Shown piece by piece: positions 43,749 through 51,392 of a DNA stretch of 64,000 nt. The notes under the pieces are model-generated. The model had not been told where the DNA came from, searched no databases, and saw only the letters and a program-made list of their open reading frames with translations. The translations under genes and the position numbers were made by a program. Source of the stretch: CAYLMG01 sp964493425 (GTDB lineage: Bacteria > Planctomycetota > Phycisphaerae > Sedimentisphaerales > Anaerobacaceae); contig CAZBMW010000006.1 of NCBI GenBank assembly GCA_964493425.1, positions 39,195-103,194 on the forward strand. Direction: 5' to 3'. Every line of letters starts with the position of its first letter. Position 1 is the stretch's first letter.

Positions 43749-44168
43749 ACTCTGTATTCCGAAACGTTACTCCATTTTATCTTTGGACTCGCAATTCGCC
43801 AACATTAACTTTTGCTTGTGCTGCCTCTCATAGTGTAGCTGAGATCCACACTGTCTTTTGATGGATGCGGTTAATAAAAATTTACCTTTGTGTCTTAGTG
43901 CCTTCGTGGTTAAGAATTCTCTGTGCCCTCAATGTTCTCTGTGGTGAATATAAACAACAAACCTGCCGTGAAACGGCAGGCTAAATATAAAGAAAATAGA
44001 TTCCCGCCTTCGCGGGAATGACAAATAATAAAATCCGTAATAATCTGCGTCAATCCGCGGTTAATCTGTGTCGAAAAATACCCCCAACGTAAAGTTGGGG
44101 GCTAAACAATTTTTGGATTCCCACGTACGCGGGAATGACAAATAAAAAAATCCGCGGTTAATTTATTG
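43749..44168. other. Intergenic region with alternating palindromes
   Basis: No gene. It contains traces of 'ttagtgccttcgtggttaag' type degenerate repeats (about 43890-43950 and 44038-44075) and four palindromes of two alternating kinds at 43962-43980, 44000-44019, 44081-44101 and 44117-44136. Confidence 0.6.
43962..44136. repeat. Cluster of four palindromes of two alternating families
   Basis: Family 1: CCTGCCGT-GAA-ACGGCAGG (43962-43980) and CCCCCAAC-GTAAA-GTTGGGGG (44081-44101), each followed by CTAAA. Family 2: ATTCCCGC...GCGGGAAT (44000-44019) and ATTCCC...GGGAAT (44117-44136), each followed by GACAAATAA and then AAAATCCG. Family 2 is a widespread short palindrome type in environmental bacteria. 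Confidence 0.7.
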
Positions 44169-44975
44169 TTACAGTTTGTTTCTCGCAGCATCGGCGAGAA
44201 GGCTTTTTGTATATGGATGAGATGGATTTTTGATGATTTTGTATGTATCACCCTGTTCGACGATTCGGCCTTTCTGCATAACAGCTATATAATCGGCCCT
44301 GTCGGCGACAATAGCAAGATTGTGTGTTATCAGCAAAATGCCGATGTTTTCGGTTTTCTTCAAATCGCAGAGCAAATCAAGTATCGCCTTCTCGGTAGTG
44401 ACATCAAGCGAGCTTGTCGGCTCATCCGCGATGAGCAATTCCGGCCTGCAGCTAAGTGCTATGGCGAGCATCACCCGCTGGAGCATTCCGCCCGAAAGCT
44501 GATGCGGGTACTGTTTGATTTTCTTTTGCGGCTGTTCGATTCCAACTTTTGTTAAAAGCTCAATCGCATCCTCAATAGCTTGCTTTTTATTCTTTTTGTG
44601 GTGAAGCCTTATCATCTCAATTATCTGGCTGCCGATTGTAAAGACAGGGTTCAGGCTCGAAGCCGGATTCTGGAAAATCATAGCGATTCCACAGCCGCGA
44701 ACATTTCGCATCTTTTTTTCGGGTATGGCTGCGAGATTACGATTTCTAAAAAGTATTTCGCCATCTACGATTCCGCCCTGATGCTTGGGTATCAATCGCA
44801 GAATCGAAAGTGCGGTTGCAGTTTTGCCACAGCCGGTACGGCCTACAAGGGCAAAAATTGTGCCTTTTTTTATATCGAAGCTGATATTGTCAACGGCTTT
44901 TACAAGACCCTGACTTGTATTAAAAGAGGTGGTAAGTTTGCGAACGGATAAGAGTATATTTTGCTCATTGTTCAT
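44169..44975 (-). CDS. ABC transporter ATP-binding protein, dipeptide/oligopeptide (DppD/OppD) type
   Basis: A 268-aa ATPase with Walker A GRTGCGKTATA (about 42-52), signature LSGGMLQRVMLA (about 144-155), Walker B LLIADEPTSSLD and switch ITHN. The later NPSHPYTKSLL is the usual OppD/DppD C-terminal motif. It powers uptake of short peptides through the two permeases upstream (3 bp gap). No second ATPase (DppF) follows, so the set is incomplete or uses one ATPase. The location next to hydroxyproline and prolyl-peptide genes suggests Hyp/Pro-containing peptides as cargo. Confidence 0.85.
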   Translation of the reverse strand: MNNEQNILLSVRKLTTSFNTSQGLVKAVDNISFDIKKGTIFALVGRTGCGKTATALSILRLIPKHQGGIVDGEILFRNRNLAAIPEKKMRNVRGCGIAMIFQNPASSLNPVFTIGSQIIEMIRLHHKKNKKQAIEDAIELLTKVGIEQPQKKIKQYPHQLSGGMLQRVMLAIALSCRPELLIADEPTSSLDVTTEKAILDLLCDLKKTENIGILLITHNLAIVADRADYIAVMQKGRIVEQGDTYKIIKNPSHPYTKSLLADAARNKL

Positions 44976-44978
44976 AAA

Positions 44979-45914
44979 TTAAAGTATCCTTAGTTTCGGG
45001 TCTAAATACTGTCTCAGGATGTCAGCGAAGATATTCAGAGCAAGTGATATAATAAAAATTGCTGCCGTAGCGGCGGTCATCTCCCACCAGCAGCCTCTTG
45101 TTAAATCTATTCTGGCGGCGTCAATCATTGAGCCCCAGCTCGGTACGTTTTTTGCACCGACGCCTAAAAAGCTCAGCATAACCTCGGCGTGTATATAATA
45201 TACAAAGCGAAGCGAGAACATGATAATGACAATATACGAGACGTTCGGCAAAATATGCCTGAATAAAATCCTCATATTCGAGCAGCCTTTAGACTTTGCG
45301 GTCAGAACGTAGTCAAACTGCCTTTGCCTGATAACCTCAGCCCTGATTAACCTGCAGATTCCTGTCCAGCCTGTAAGGCCTATCGCGATGCAAACTGCGG
45401 GGATGCCGGTAAGATTTATTTTGCCAAAGCTAAAGACCTTCAGGTTTATCGATTTATTCGACAAAACGAGAGCAAAAGCAAGTATCAATAAAATGTACGG
45501 AACTGAGGTTAAAGTTGTGAGCAGCCAAACGATAATATCATCGGCAAAGCCGCGAAAGTAACCTGCAACGGCACCAAGACATACACCAATAGCAAAACTG
45601 ATGAGCGATGCCCAGAAAGCGACCGTTATCGAAACCTTGGCTGCATAAAGGGTTTTTCTCAGGACGGAGCGGCCGAGATAATCGGTGCCGAAGAGATTTT
45701 TCCTGCTCGGCGGCTCATACTCGGCGCCTACTGCACTGTCCCATTTCAGAGGACCTACCTGCCAGTGAAAAAACTCGGCAAAATATATAAAAGCAGTAAT
45801 TAAAAAGTATGCGGAAATAATAACAATGCAGACTACAGCAAGTCTGCTTTTAGTAAGCTCCGAAATTGTTTCAATTCTGTTTCGCAAGCGTAATCCTCGG
45901 GTCAATAAGTACAT
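44979..45914 (-). CDS. ABC transporter permease, DppC/OppC type
   Basis: A 311-aa membrane protein. LFGTDYLGRSVLRKTLYAAKVS is the DppC signature, followed by several hydrophobic segments and the EAA-like loop RQRQFDYVLTAKSKGCSNMRILFRHILPN. It forms the channel with the DppB-type permease, whose end it overlaps by 44 bp. Confidence 0.88.
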   Translation of the reverse strand: MYLLTRGLRLRNRIETISELTKSRLAVVCIVIISAYFLITAFIYFAEFFHWQVGPLKWDSAVGAEYEPPSRKNLFGTDYLGRSVLRKTLYAAKVSITVAFWASLISFAIGVCLGAVAGYFRGFADDIIVWLLTTLTSVPYILLILAFALVLSNKSINLKVFSFGKINLTGIPAVCIAIGLTGWTGICRLIRAEVIRQRQFDYVLTAKSKGCSNMRILFRHILPNVSYIVIIMFSLRFVYYIHAEVMLSFLGVGAKNVPSWGSMIDAARIDLTRGCWWEMTAATAAIFIISLALNIFADILRQYLDPKLRIL

Positions 45915-46818
45915 AACAAATATCAGCTATAAGGGTAAAGACAGCAACAAGAACGGCGGCGATGTAGACGACGGCATTTAAGAGTTGATAGTCCCTTGCG
46001 CCAAGAGCATCAATAATCAAAGAACCCAGGCCTGGAATGCCGAAAAATCTTTCCAGGAGCAGTGAGCCGAGAAATAAAAAGGGAATTGACATAATAACTT
46101 TTGTGATGACGGGAATCATCGCGTTCTTGAGCACGTGTTTAAAAATAATCACAACAGGGCTGAGTCCTTTTGCAGACGCGGCCCTGACATAGTCACTTTT
46201 AATCTCATCAAGCATAACTGTTCTGTAGAATCGAATGTTGCCGCCGAGACCTGCGAGAATCCCTATCAGCAAAGGCAGTGCAATATAACGCGGCATCGAA
46301 AGGTCCGGCCAGAAGTAAACGGGAAATAATCCCCACCTGTAGGCGAGAAAATATTGGCCGAACAAAATGAAACTCAAAAATGGGAGACTTACGCCAATCG
46401 TACTTAGACAAACAATCAGATAATCAGTGAGGCTGTTGCGATAATACGCGGCTATAAGCGCAAAGATTATGGAGATAACCATAGTACCGAACAGCATAGG
46501 GATTGTTAAAGCAAGTGAATACGGAGCTCTTTTTATAAGCTTGTCGCTTATCTTTTCGTGGTCGCGTGCTCTGCCAAAATTGAGGATAACCGCATTTTTG
46601 AGATGGCTGAAAAATTGGCTATCGCGTGATAAAAAAAGTGGTTTATCCAGGCCGAGCTCCGAGCGGATTTCTTCTTTTGTTTGCTCATCTGCGAATCGGC
46701 CTGCATATTCATCGGTTACATCACCGCCGATGACGTTGAAGAGTAAAAAGGTTATCAGCATTACACCGAAAACGGTAGGGACAAAATAAACAAGCCTTTT
46801 TAAGATGTACCCAGCCAC
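45871..46818 (-). CDS. ABC transporter permease, DppB/OppB type
   Basis: A 315-aa membrane protein starting MAGYILKRLVYFVPTVFGVMLITFLLF. The cytoplasmic coupling loop DEIKSDYVRAASAKGLSPVVIIFKHVLKNAMIPVI is of the DppB type. It is first of the three-gene transporter and lies 245 bp downstream of the DapA-family gene, with no clear terminator between. Confidence 0.88.
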   Translation of the reverse strand: MAGYILKRLVYFVPTVFGVMLITFLLFNVIGGDVTDEYAGRFADEQTKEEIRSELGLDKPLFLSRDSQFFSHLKNAVILNFGRARDHEKISDKLIKRAPYSLALTIPMLFGTMVISIIFALIAAYYRNSLTDYLIVCLSTIGVSLPFLSFILFGQYFLAYRWGLFPVYFWPDLSMPRYIALPLLIGILAGLGGNIRFYRTVMLDEIKSDYVRAASAKGLSPVVIIFKHVLKNAMIPVITKVIMSIPFLFLGSLLLERFFGIPGLGSLIIDALGARDYQLLNAVVYIAAVLVAVFTLIADICYVLIDPRITLAKQN

Positions 46819-47063
46819 TACATAGCCTCTAAATATGCTTTATGTTGTTTGGAATTATATTGAAAAAGTAATTGAATTACAAATATTCATAGAAGTAGGT
46901 CAAAAGGAAGAAATAAACAAGGATAAACACGAGATTTGAACTGTTTTTTAACTATTGAGGACAGGCACAGCGTAGATAAAGCGAATATCAAATCCGTCCT
47001 GTCCGCCGAATGAGACTCCGTCACAAGTGCAGAATTAAAAAAATCTACGGTGAAGCTGCTGAA

Positions 47064-47954
47064 TTATTTTAGGATATCGTCGAGGTATTTTTTAAGCTCT
47101 TTTGTTAAGTCATCAGTTGGCGGCAGCAGCGGCAATCTGGGCTTGCCGTAAGCTCTGCCTGATAGATTCAGGCCGGCTTTTGTTAATTGAATATATTGGC
47201 CTGTTGATTCGAAGAGCGTAAATAACGGCAGCAGCTCGAAGTAAAGCTTTCTTGCCTTTTCGACGTCCTTTTTAATATAGGCTAACTCGAAAAGCTCTGC
47301 GCATTGGCGGGGGATAATATTGGCCGGCGGTGCGACCCAGCCGGCGGCTCCCATAAGGAACATTTCGAGAGATAGCGTATCACAGCCGCAAAATACGGTC
47401 AATTTGTCACCGCAAAGCCTCTGTATAGCAGCGACTCTTGTCATGTCACCTGAGCTTTCTTTGATGTAAGAGACGTTATTCAGCTGAGCGAGTTTTGCAA
47501 TCAGGTCCGGCTGCATATCGACGCCCGAAGTGCTGGGATTATTGTAGAGCACAATCGGGATATTTATATTTTCCGAAAGGGCTTTGTAATGGCCGTAAAT
47601 TTCACGAGGGTTCGGGTGACAGTAATAGCTGGGTACGACCATAACGGCGTCGGCACCGGCTTTCTCGGCGTATTGTGAGAATCTTACCATATCCTTCGTT
47701 GCGACGGCTGCGGTGCCGACAACAACAGGAAGGACACCGGCGGTCTCGTCTATAACGATATCCGCGATTTGCATTCTTTCGCCATCCGTCAGGGCGGTGA
47801 ACTCGCCGGTGCTGCCGGTCGGCATTATCCCGTGGACCTTGCCCTCGTCTATCAGGAAACGGACGTGTTTTCGCAGGGCTTGCTCGTCGATTTTATCGTC
47901 TTCGGTAAAAGGCGTTACCAGTACTGCAAATACACCCTGTAATCTCTTAGCCAT
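47064..47954 (-). CDS. DapA-family enzyme, predicted 1-pyrroline-4-hydroxy-2-carboxylate deaminase
   Basis: A 296-aa TIM-barrel enzyme of the dihydrodipicolinate synthase / N-acetylneuraminate lyase superfamily. The Schiff-base Lys165 (YIKESSG), Tyr137 (IVLYNNPSTSG) and GSTGEF (47-52) are present. By sequence alone it could be DapA. However, it lies 19 bp from the last gene of a hydroxyproline dehydrogenase operon that also has a hydroxyproline epimerase. In such operons a DapA homolog deaminates pyrroline-4-hydroxy-2-carboxylate to 2-oxoglutarate semialdehyde. AAAGGAG lies 7 bp before the ATG. Confidence 0.8.
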   Translation of the reverse strand: MAKRLQGVFAVLVTPFTEDDKIDEQALRKHVRFLIDEGKVHGIMPTGSTGEFTALTDGERMQIADIVIDETAGVLPVVVGTAAVATKDMVRFSQYAEKAGADAVMVVPSYYCHPNPREIYGHYKALSENINIPIVLYNNPSTSGVDMQPDLIAKLAQLNNVSYIKESSGDMTRVAAIQRLCGDKLTVFCGCDTLSLEMFLMGAAGWVAPPANIIPRQCAELFELAYIKKDVEKARKLYFELLPLFTLFESTGQYIQLTKAGLNLSGRAYGKPRLPLLPPTDDLTKELKKYLDDILK

Positions 47955-47973
47955 AATATTGCTCCTTTATAAT

Positions 47974-49122
47974 TTAAGATTGCTTTTTAAATCTGTTAAC
48001 CGACAATTTTTCAATGGGCAGTTCTGTCTTCTGCCTTGTAATCATTTGAGCGATAAGTTTTCCGGTTATCGGGCCCATCGTGATTCCGACTCCTTCGTGT
48101 CCGGTAGCTACATAAAAGCCTTCGATGGGCGAGTCGCTGATTATTGGCATCATATCGGGGCTGTAAGGTCGCAGGCCGGCCCAGCTTCTGATTGTATTAA
48201 ATTTTTCCAAGGCGGGGAAAAATTTTAAACAGCGTCTTGCTATCTCGCTAATAACTTCTGGGTCGACATCTTTATTAAAGCCGGCGAACTCTCTACTGCT
48301 TCCGAGCAAGAGATTGCCTTCCTTTGTCTGCTGGACGTTAGCCGCCACAGCCACCTTATTATCACCTTTTAATGAATCGAGATAACCCGATGCAATTATA
48401 ATTTTGCAGTTGATAAAATCATCGGGCACATTTTCGACGACAATCAAGTTACCTTTTCTCGGGACGACAGGGATATTGATGCCGGCCATCTCGCCGATTT
48501 TGCTACTCCAAGCACCTGCAGCGTTGACTACACAATTACTGCTGATTCTACCTTTGTTAGTGTGAACGCCTATAACTTTGGATTTATCCGGTGAAAGTTC
48601 GATGCCTGTGACTTCGGTCTCTGTTTTCAGTTCTGCGCCAAGTTTTTTCGCAGCCTGTGCGATGACGATTGTTGCAAGCAGAGGATTGAGCTGGCCGTCT
48701 TCAGGAAAGTATGCGCCGCCTGCGATTTCAGGGGTAACATTAGGCTCTCTTTTTGTAAATTCTTCCGAGTCAAGAATCTCACATTCAACGCCTGCGCTTC
48801 GCAGTTCCTGAATAGTATTTTTAAGCGAATCAAAAGCTTCGGGACTATCTGCTATCGACATACTGCCGGTGTTGCGGAGTTCAATATCGAAATTGAGCTC
48901 CTCATTCAGCTGCCAATATAGCTTTTTACTAGCCTTGGCGAGCTTGATATTTATTTCGGGCAGCTCCCAGAGAAACAGATGTCCCTGGCAGGACTTCGAG
49001 GCCTCATTGCAGATTTTACCTCGCTCGACGAGCGTAACTTTTAGCCCTTCTTTTGCGAGGTAATAAGCGCAACAGCTTCCGATTATACCGCCGCCAATAA
49101 TAACCACGTCTGGATTAGCCAT
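47974..49122 (-). CDS. FAD-dependent oxidoreductase (D-amino-acid oxidase family), hydroxyproline dehydrogenase beta-type subunit
   Basis: A 382-aa protein with the Rossmann FAD motif VVIIGGGIIGSCCAYYLAKEG at the N-terminus, VNAAGAWSSKIGEMAG in the middle and the closing GFYVATGHEGVGITMGP. It matches the catalytic HcnC/DAO subunit of cyanide-synthase-like and proline/hydroxyproline dehydrogenase complexes. It would oxidise cis-4-hydroxy-D-proline to the pyrroline. It overlaps the preceding BFD gene by 8 bp. Confidence 0.8.
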   Translation of the reverse strand: MANPDVVIIGGGIIGSCCAYYLAKEGLKVTLVERGKICNEASKSCQGHLFLWELPEINIKLAKASKKLYWQLNEELNFDIELRNTGSMSIADSPEAFDSLKNTIQELRSAGVECEILDSEEFTKREPNVTPEIAGGAYFPEDGQLNPLLATIVIAQAAKKLGAELKTETEVTGIELSPDKSKVIGVHTNKGRISSNCVVNAAGAWSSKIGEMAGINIPVVPRKGNLIVVENVPDDFINCKIIIASGYLDSLKGDNKVAVAANVQQTKEGNLLLGSSREFAGFNKDVDPEVISEIARRCLKFFPALEKFNTIRSWAGLRPYSPDMMPIISDSPIEGFYVATGHEGVGITMGPITGKLIAQMITRQKTELPIEKLSVNRFKKQS

Positions 49123-49447
49123 TGTTGTCTTCCTCCAGTGATGCCAATAATTTTAGTGACATCGGTCTGACGGGAGGCCTAGCGGTTCCGGGCTTAACAG
49201 AGCCGAATTTTCGGTTCGTATGTTCGGCGATTAGTTTTCGTACTAATCTGCTGCAGCTTCTGCCCTGACACAACCCCATACCTGCCCTTGTTCTGCGTTT
49301 TACCTCGTTGACGGACATTGCACCTTCCGATATAGCCTGCAGGATTTCTTTTAAGGTGATTTCCTCACACCTGCAGATAATCATATCAGGGTTTTCTATT
49401 TTTATGTCACTGGTTCCTTCGTATGTTCTTGGTTTGCTTTCAGCCAT
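49115..49447 (-). CDS. BFD-like [2Fe-2S] protein of the dehydrogenase complex
   Basis: A 110-aa protein with MIICRCEEITLKEIL and RAGMGLCQGRSCSRLV, the C-x-C...C-x4-C arrangement of bacterioferritin-associated-ferredoxin-like [2Fe-2S] domains. It is often the C-terminal part of HcnB-type subunits; here it is a separate gene. It overlaps both neighbours (8 bp each), so equal production is likely. Confidence 0.8.
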   Translation of the reverse strand: MAESKPRTYEGTSDIKIENPDMIICRCEEITLKEILQAISEGAMSVNEVKRRTRAGMGLCQGRSCSRLVRKLIAEHTNRKFGSVKPGTARPPVRPMSLKLLASLEEDNNG

Positions 49448-49952
49448 TTTTCCTGTCTTTTTTAAGCTTGATATTGCGAACCTCCATACCGAATTTTTTC
49501 GGCACAGAAACGGTTATGACTGCTGTTCGGTCGAACTTTTTAGGATTCAGAACCTTTAACACCTTCGCGTCGCAAACAGTTTCGCCTGAGCGGTTCAGAC
49601 CGTCAACGATTTCACCCTGCTCCGGATAAGGGAGAAATTCAAAGGGAAGCTGAACAGCAGCTTCCGTTTCGGAATAGGTCATATCCACTACGAAGATTGC
49701 CTGTCCGGGACAGGATGCTATGCACAGACCACAACCGGTGCAGAGTTCAGAATCCAGTACGGGAAGTTCTATTATAGAATCACCTATCTTAATCGCATTC
49801 TTGTGACAGGCTTCCTCGCACGGATTGCAGGGTATCTTTTGCGCACACTCGATGACTACTACCGGCCCTTTTTGAAGTCTTTCTTTTGAGGGGACGCCGG
49901 GCAGATTCTCAAGCTCTTTGCTATCGAAAAAACCGTTCTTTGTTAGTGTCAT
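49440..49952 (-). CDS. 4Fe-4S ferredoxin-type electron-transfer subunit
   Basis: A 170-aa protein with KIPCNPCEEACHKNAI and ELCTGCGLCIASCPGQAIFVVD, two ferredoxin cysteine clusters (about 38-50 and 71-85), the first with atypical spacing. The C-terminal 80 residues are beta-rich. It probably passes electrons from the flavin subunits to a carrier. It overlaps the next gene by 4 bp. Confidence 0.8.
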   Translation of the reverse strand: MTLTKNGFFDSKELENLPGVPSKERLQKGPVVVIECAQKIPCNPCEEACHKNAIKIGDSIIELPVLDSELCTGCGLCIASCPGQAIFVVDMTYSETEAAVQLPFEFLPYPEQGEIVDGLNRSGETVCDAKVLKVLNPKKFDRTAVITVSVPKKFGMEVRNIKLKKDRKNG

Positions 49953-51040
49953 TGTTTGAGGCTCCTTTGTATCAGCTGCTCTTTTGCCTGACGTCTGCTC
50001 AGGCCGAAAGGACCGTCTCTTAACTGCTCTGCCCGGTCCAGTATTAAATGTTTTTTCTCTTTAGCTCCGTCGGCGGTCAAAAAGGCGAGCGATTCGGCTA
50101 TTGCGATTCCAGCGAGTCTGCCTTCCTCTATGGCGGTGCTTGCCTCCTCAATTCCAGCGATGTCACCGGCGACGTAAATTCCAGGTACGGTCGTTTCCAT
50201 ATTCTCATTGTGAACTGGTAAGAAGCCACCGAGCTCGGGGACATCGGCGAATTCGCAGCCGGCCATCCAGGCAAGCTCAGAAAGCGGCGACAGGCCTATT
50301 GCAAGACATATGACGTCAACGTCGAGCTCTTGTTCAGTGCCTTCGATTTGTTTAAAGTTCTCGTCCAGCTTAACCAAAACAGCCTTTTCTACTTTTTCCT
50401 TACCAATTGCCTTTTTTATTGTCGTCGATGTAAGTATCGGTACACCGCATTTTGTTATTTTGCTTGCGTGTACGGTATAGCCGCCTATTGTCGGCATAGC
50501 TTCGACGATTGCTTTTACTTCGGCGCCGGCCTGCAGAAGCTGGTAGCTTACAATCAGGCCGACATTGCCGGAACCTATCATCAAGACTTTTTTGCCCGGC
50601 AGGACCCTGTGAACGTTTATCATTGTCTGAATGGCACCGGCTCCCATAATTCCGGCGAGCGTCCAGCCAGGAAAGGCAAGTACATTTTCACTCGCGCCGG
50701 TTGCAAGGAGGATCTTTTTGGCCTTGAACATTACATTTTTGCCGTTATGAGTGACACACAGGGTATCGGTTTTGTAAATTGCCCATACGACAGCGTCAAG
50801 CAAAACTTCGGCGCCGCTTTTTTTAACTTCTTCGAGCAGGTTGTTTCCGATGTCGATTCCTCTGACACCAGCCTGATGTGCTCTTGAACCGAAAAATTTG
50901 TGGATTTGTTTGAAGAGCTGACCGCCGGCTTTTTGGTTTTCGTCGAACACAATAACTTCGACACCGGCTTTCGCAGCTTCTATTGCAGCAGACAAGCCCG
51001 CAGGGCCGGCTCCGACAATTGCTAAATCTACCTGTCTCAT
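49949..51040 (-). CDS. NAD(P)/FAD-dependent oxidoreductase, hydroxyproline dehydrogenase alpha-type subunit
   Basis: A 363-aa HcnB-like protein with two dinucleotide folds: DLAIVGAGPAGLSAAIEAAKAG (N-terminus) and KKVLMIGSGNVGLIVSYQLL (about 150-170), plus the late GIYVAGDIAGIEEASTAIEEGRLAGI. It lacks the C-terminal [2Fe-2S] part present in fused homologs, which is encoded separately here. ATGA-type overlaps with both neighbours. Confidence 0.82.
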   Translation of the reverse strand: MRQVDLAIVGAGPAGLSAAIEAAKAGVEVIVFDENQKAGGQLFKQIHKFFGSRAHQAGVRGIDIGNNLLEEVKKSGAEVLLDAVVWAIYKTDTLCVTHNGKNVMFKAKKILLATGASENVLAFPGWTLAGIMGAGAIQTMINVHRVLPGKKVLMIGSGNVGLIVSYQLLQAGAEVKAIVEAMPTIGGYTVHASKITKCGVPILTSTTIKKAIGKEKVEKAVLVKLDENFKQIEGTEQELDVDVICLAIGLSPLSELAWMAGCEFADVPELGGFLPVHNENMETTVPGIYVAGDIAGIEEASTAIEEGRLAGIAIAESLAFLTADGAKEKKHLILDRAEQLRDGPFGLSRRQAKEQLIQRSLKQ

Positions 51041-51357
51041 TGTCCAGCCGTCCTTAACTTGCCTGTTGCTTTTTGTGTTTTTATTTTCATACCGGCTTTA
51101 ACCGGTGTTATGCAGGTTCGCACATTAGCGACGCCGTCAACAGTCATCATACAATCCGTGCACTGCCCAATCGCGCAGAAGACGCCTCGGGGTTCGCCTT
51201 TTTTTCTTGTGTATCGAAAAACGCTTATCCCTGCGGCCATCAGGGCTGCAGCTATCGGTTCGCCTTCGAAGGCCTCGATGGGCCTGCCATCAACTTCGAT
51301 TTTGACGACGGCTCTTTTTTCCAGCGGTCCGAGTATGGGATGCTCTTTGATTCTCAT
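51037..51357 (-). CDS. HcnA-like (2Fe-2S)-binding small subunit
   Basis: A 106-aa protein with VEAFEGEPIAAAL-type N-terminus (PIEAFEGEPIAAALMAAG) and CAIGQCTDCMMTVDGVANVRTC, a plant-type-like [2Fe-2S] cysteine set. It starts the five-gene dehydrogenase block, 35 bp downstream of the M64 peptidase gene. Electron-transfer subunit. Confidence 0.82.
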   Translation of the reverse strand: MRIKEHPILGPLEKRAVVKIEVDGRPIEAFEGEPIAAALMAAGISVFRYTRKKGEPRGVFCAIGQCTDCMMTVDGVANVRTCITPVKAGMKIKTQKATGKLRTAGQ

Positions 51358-51392
51358 AACAATATTGACTTCTCAATGAAATTTCTTTTCTT

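Noticed and set aside
47064..47954. Lysine-biosynthesis DapA
   Set aside because: No other lysine-pathway gene is near and the operon is for hydroxyproline; the family motif cannot separate the two, so the context was preferred.
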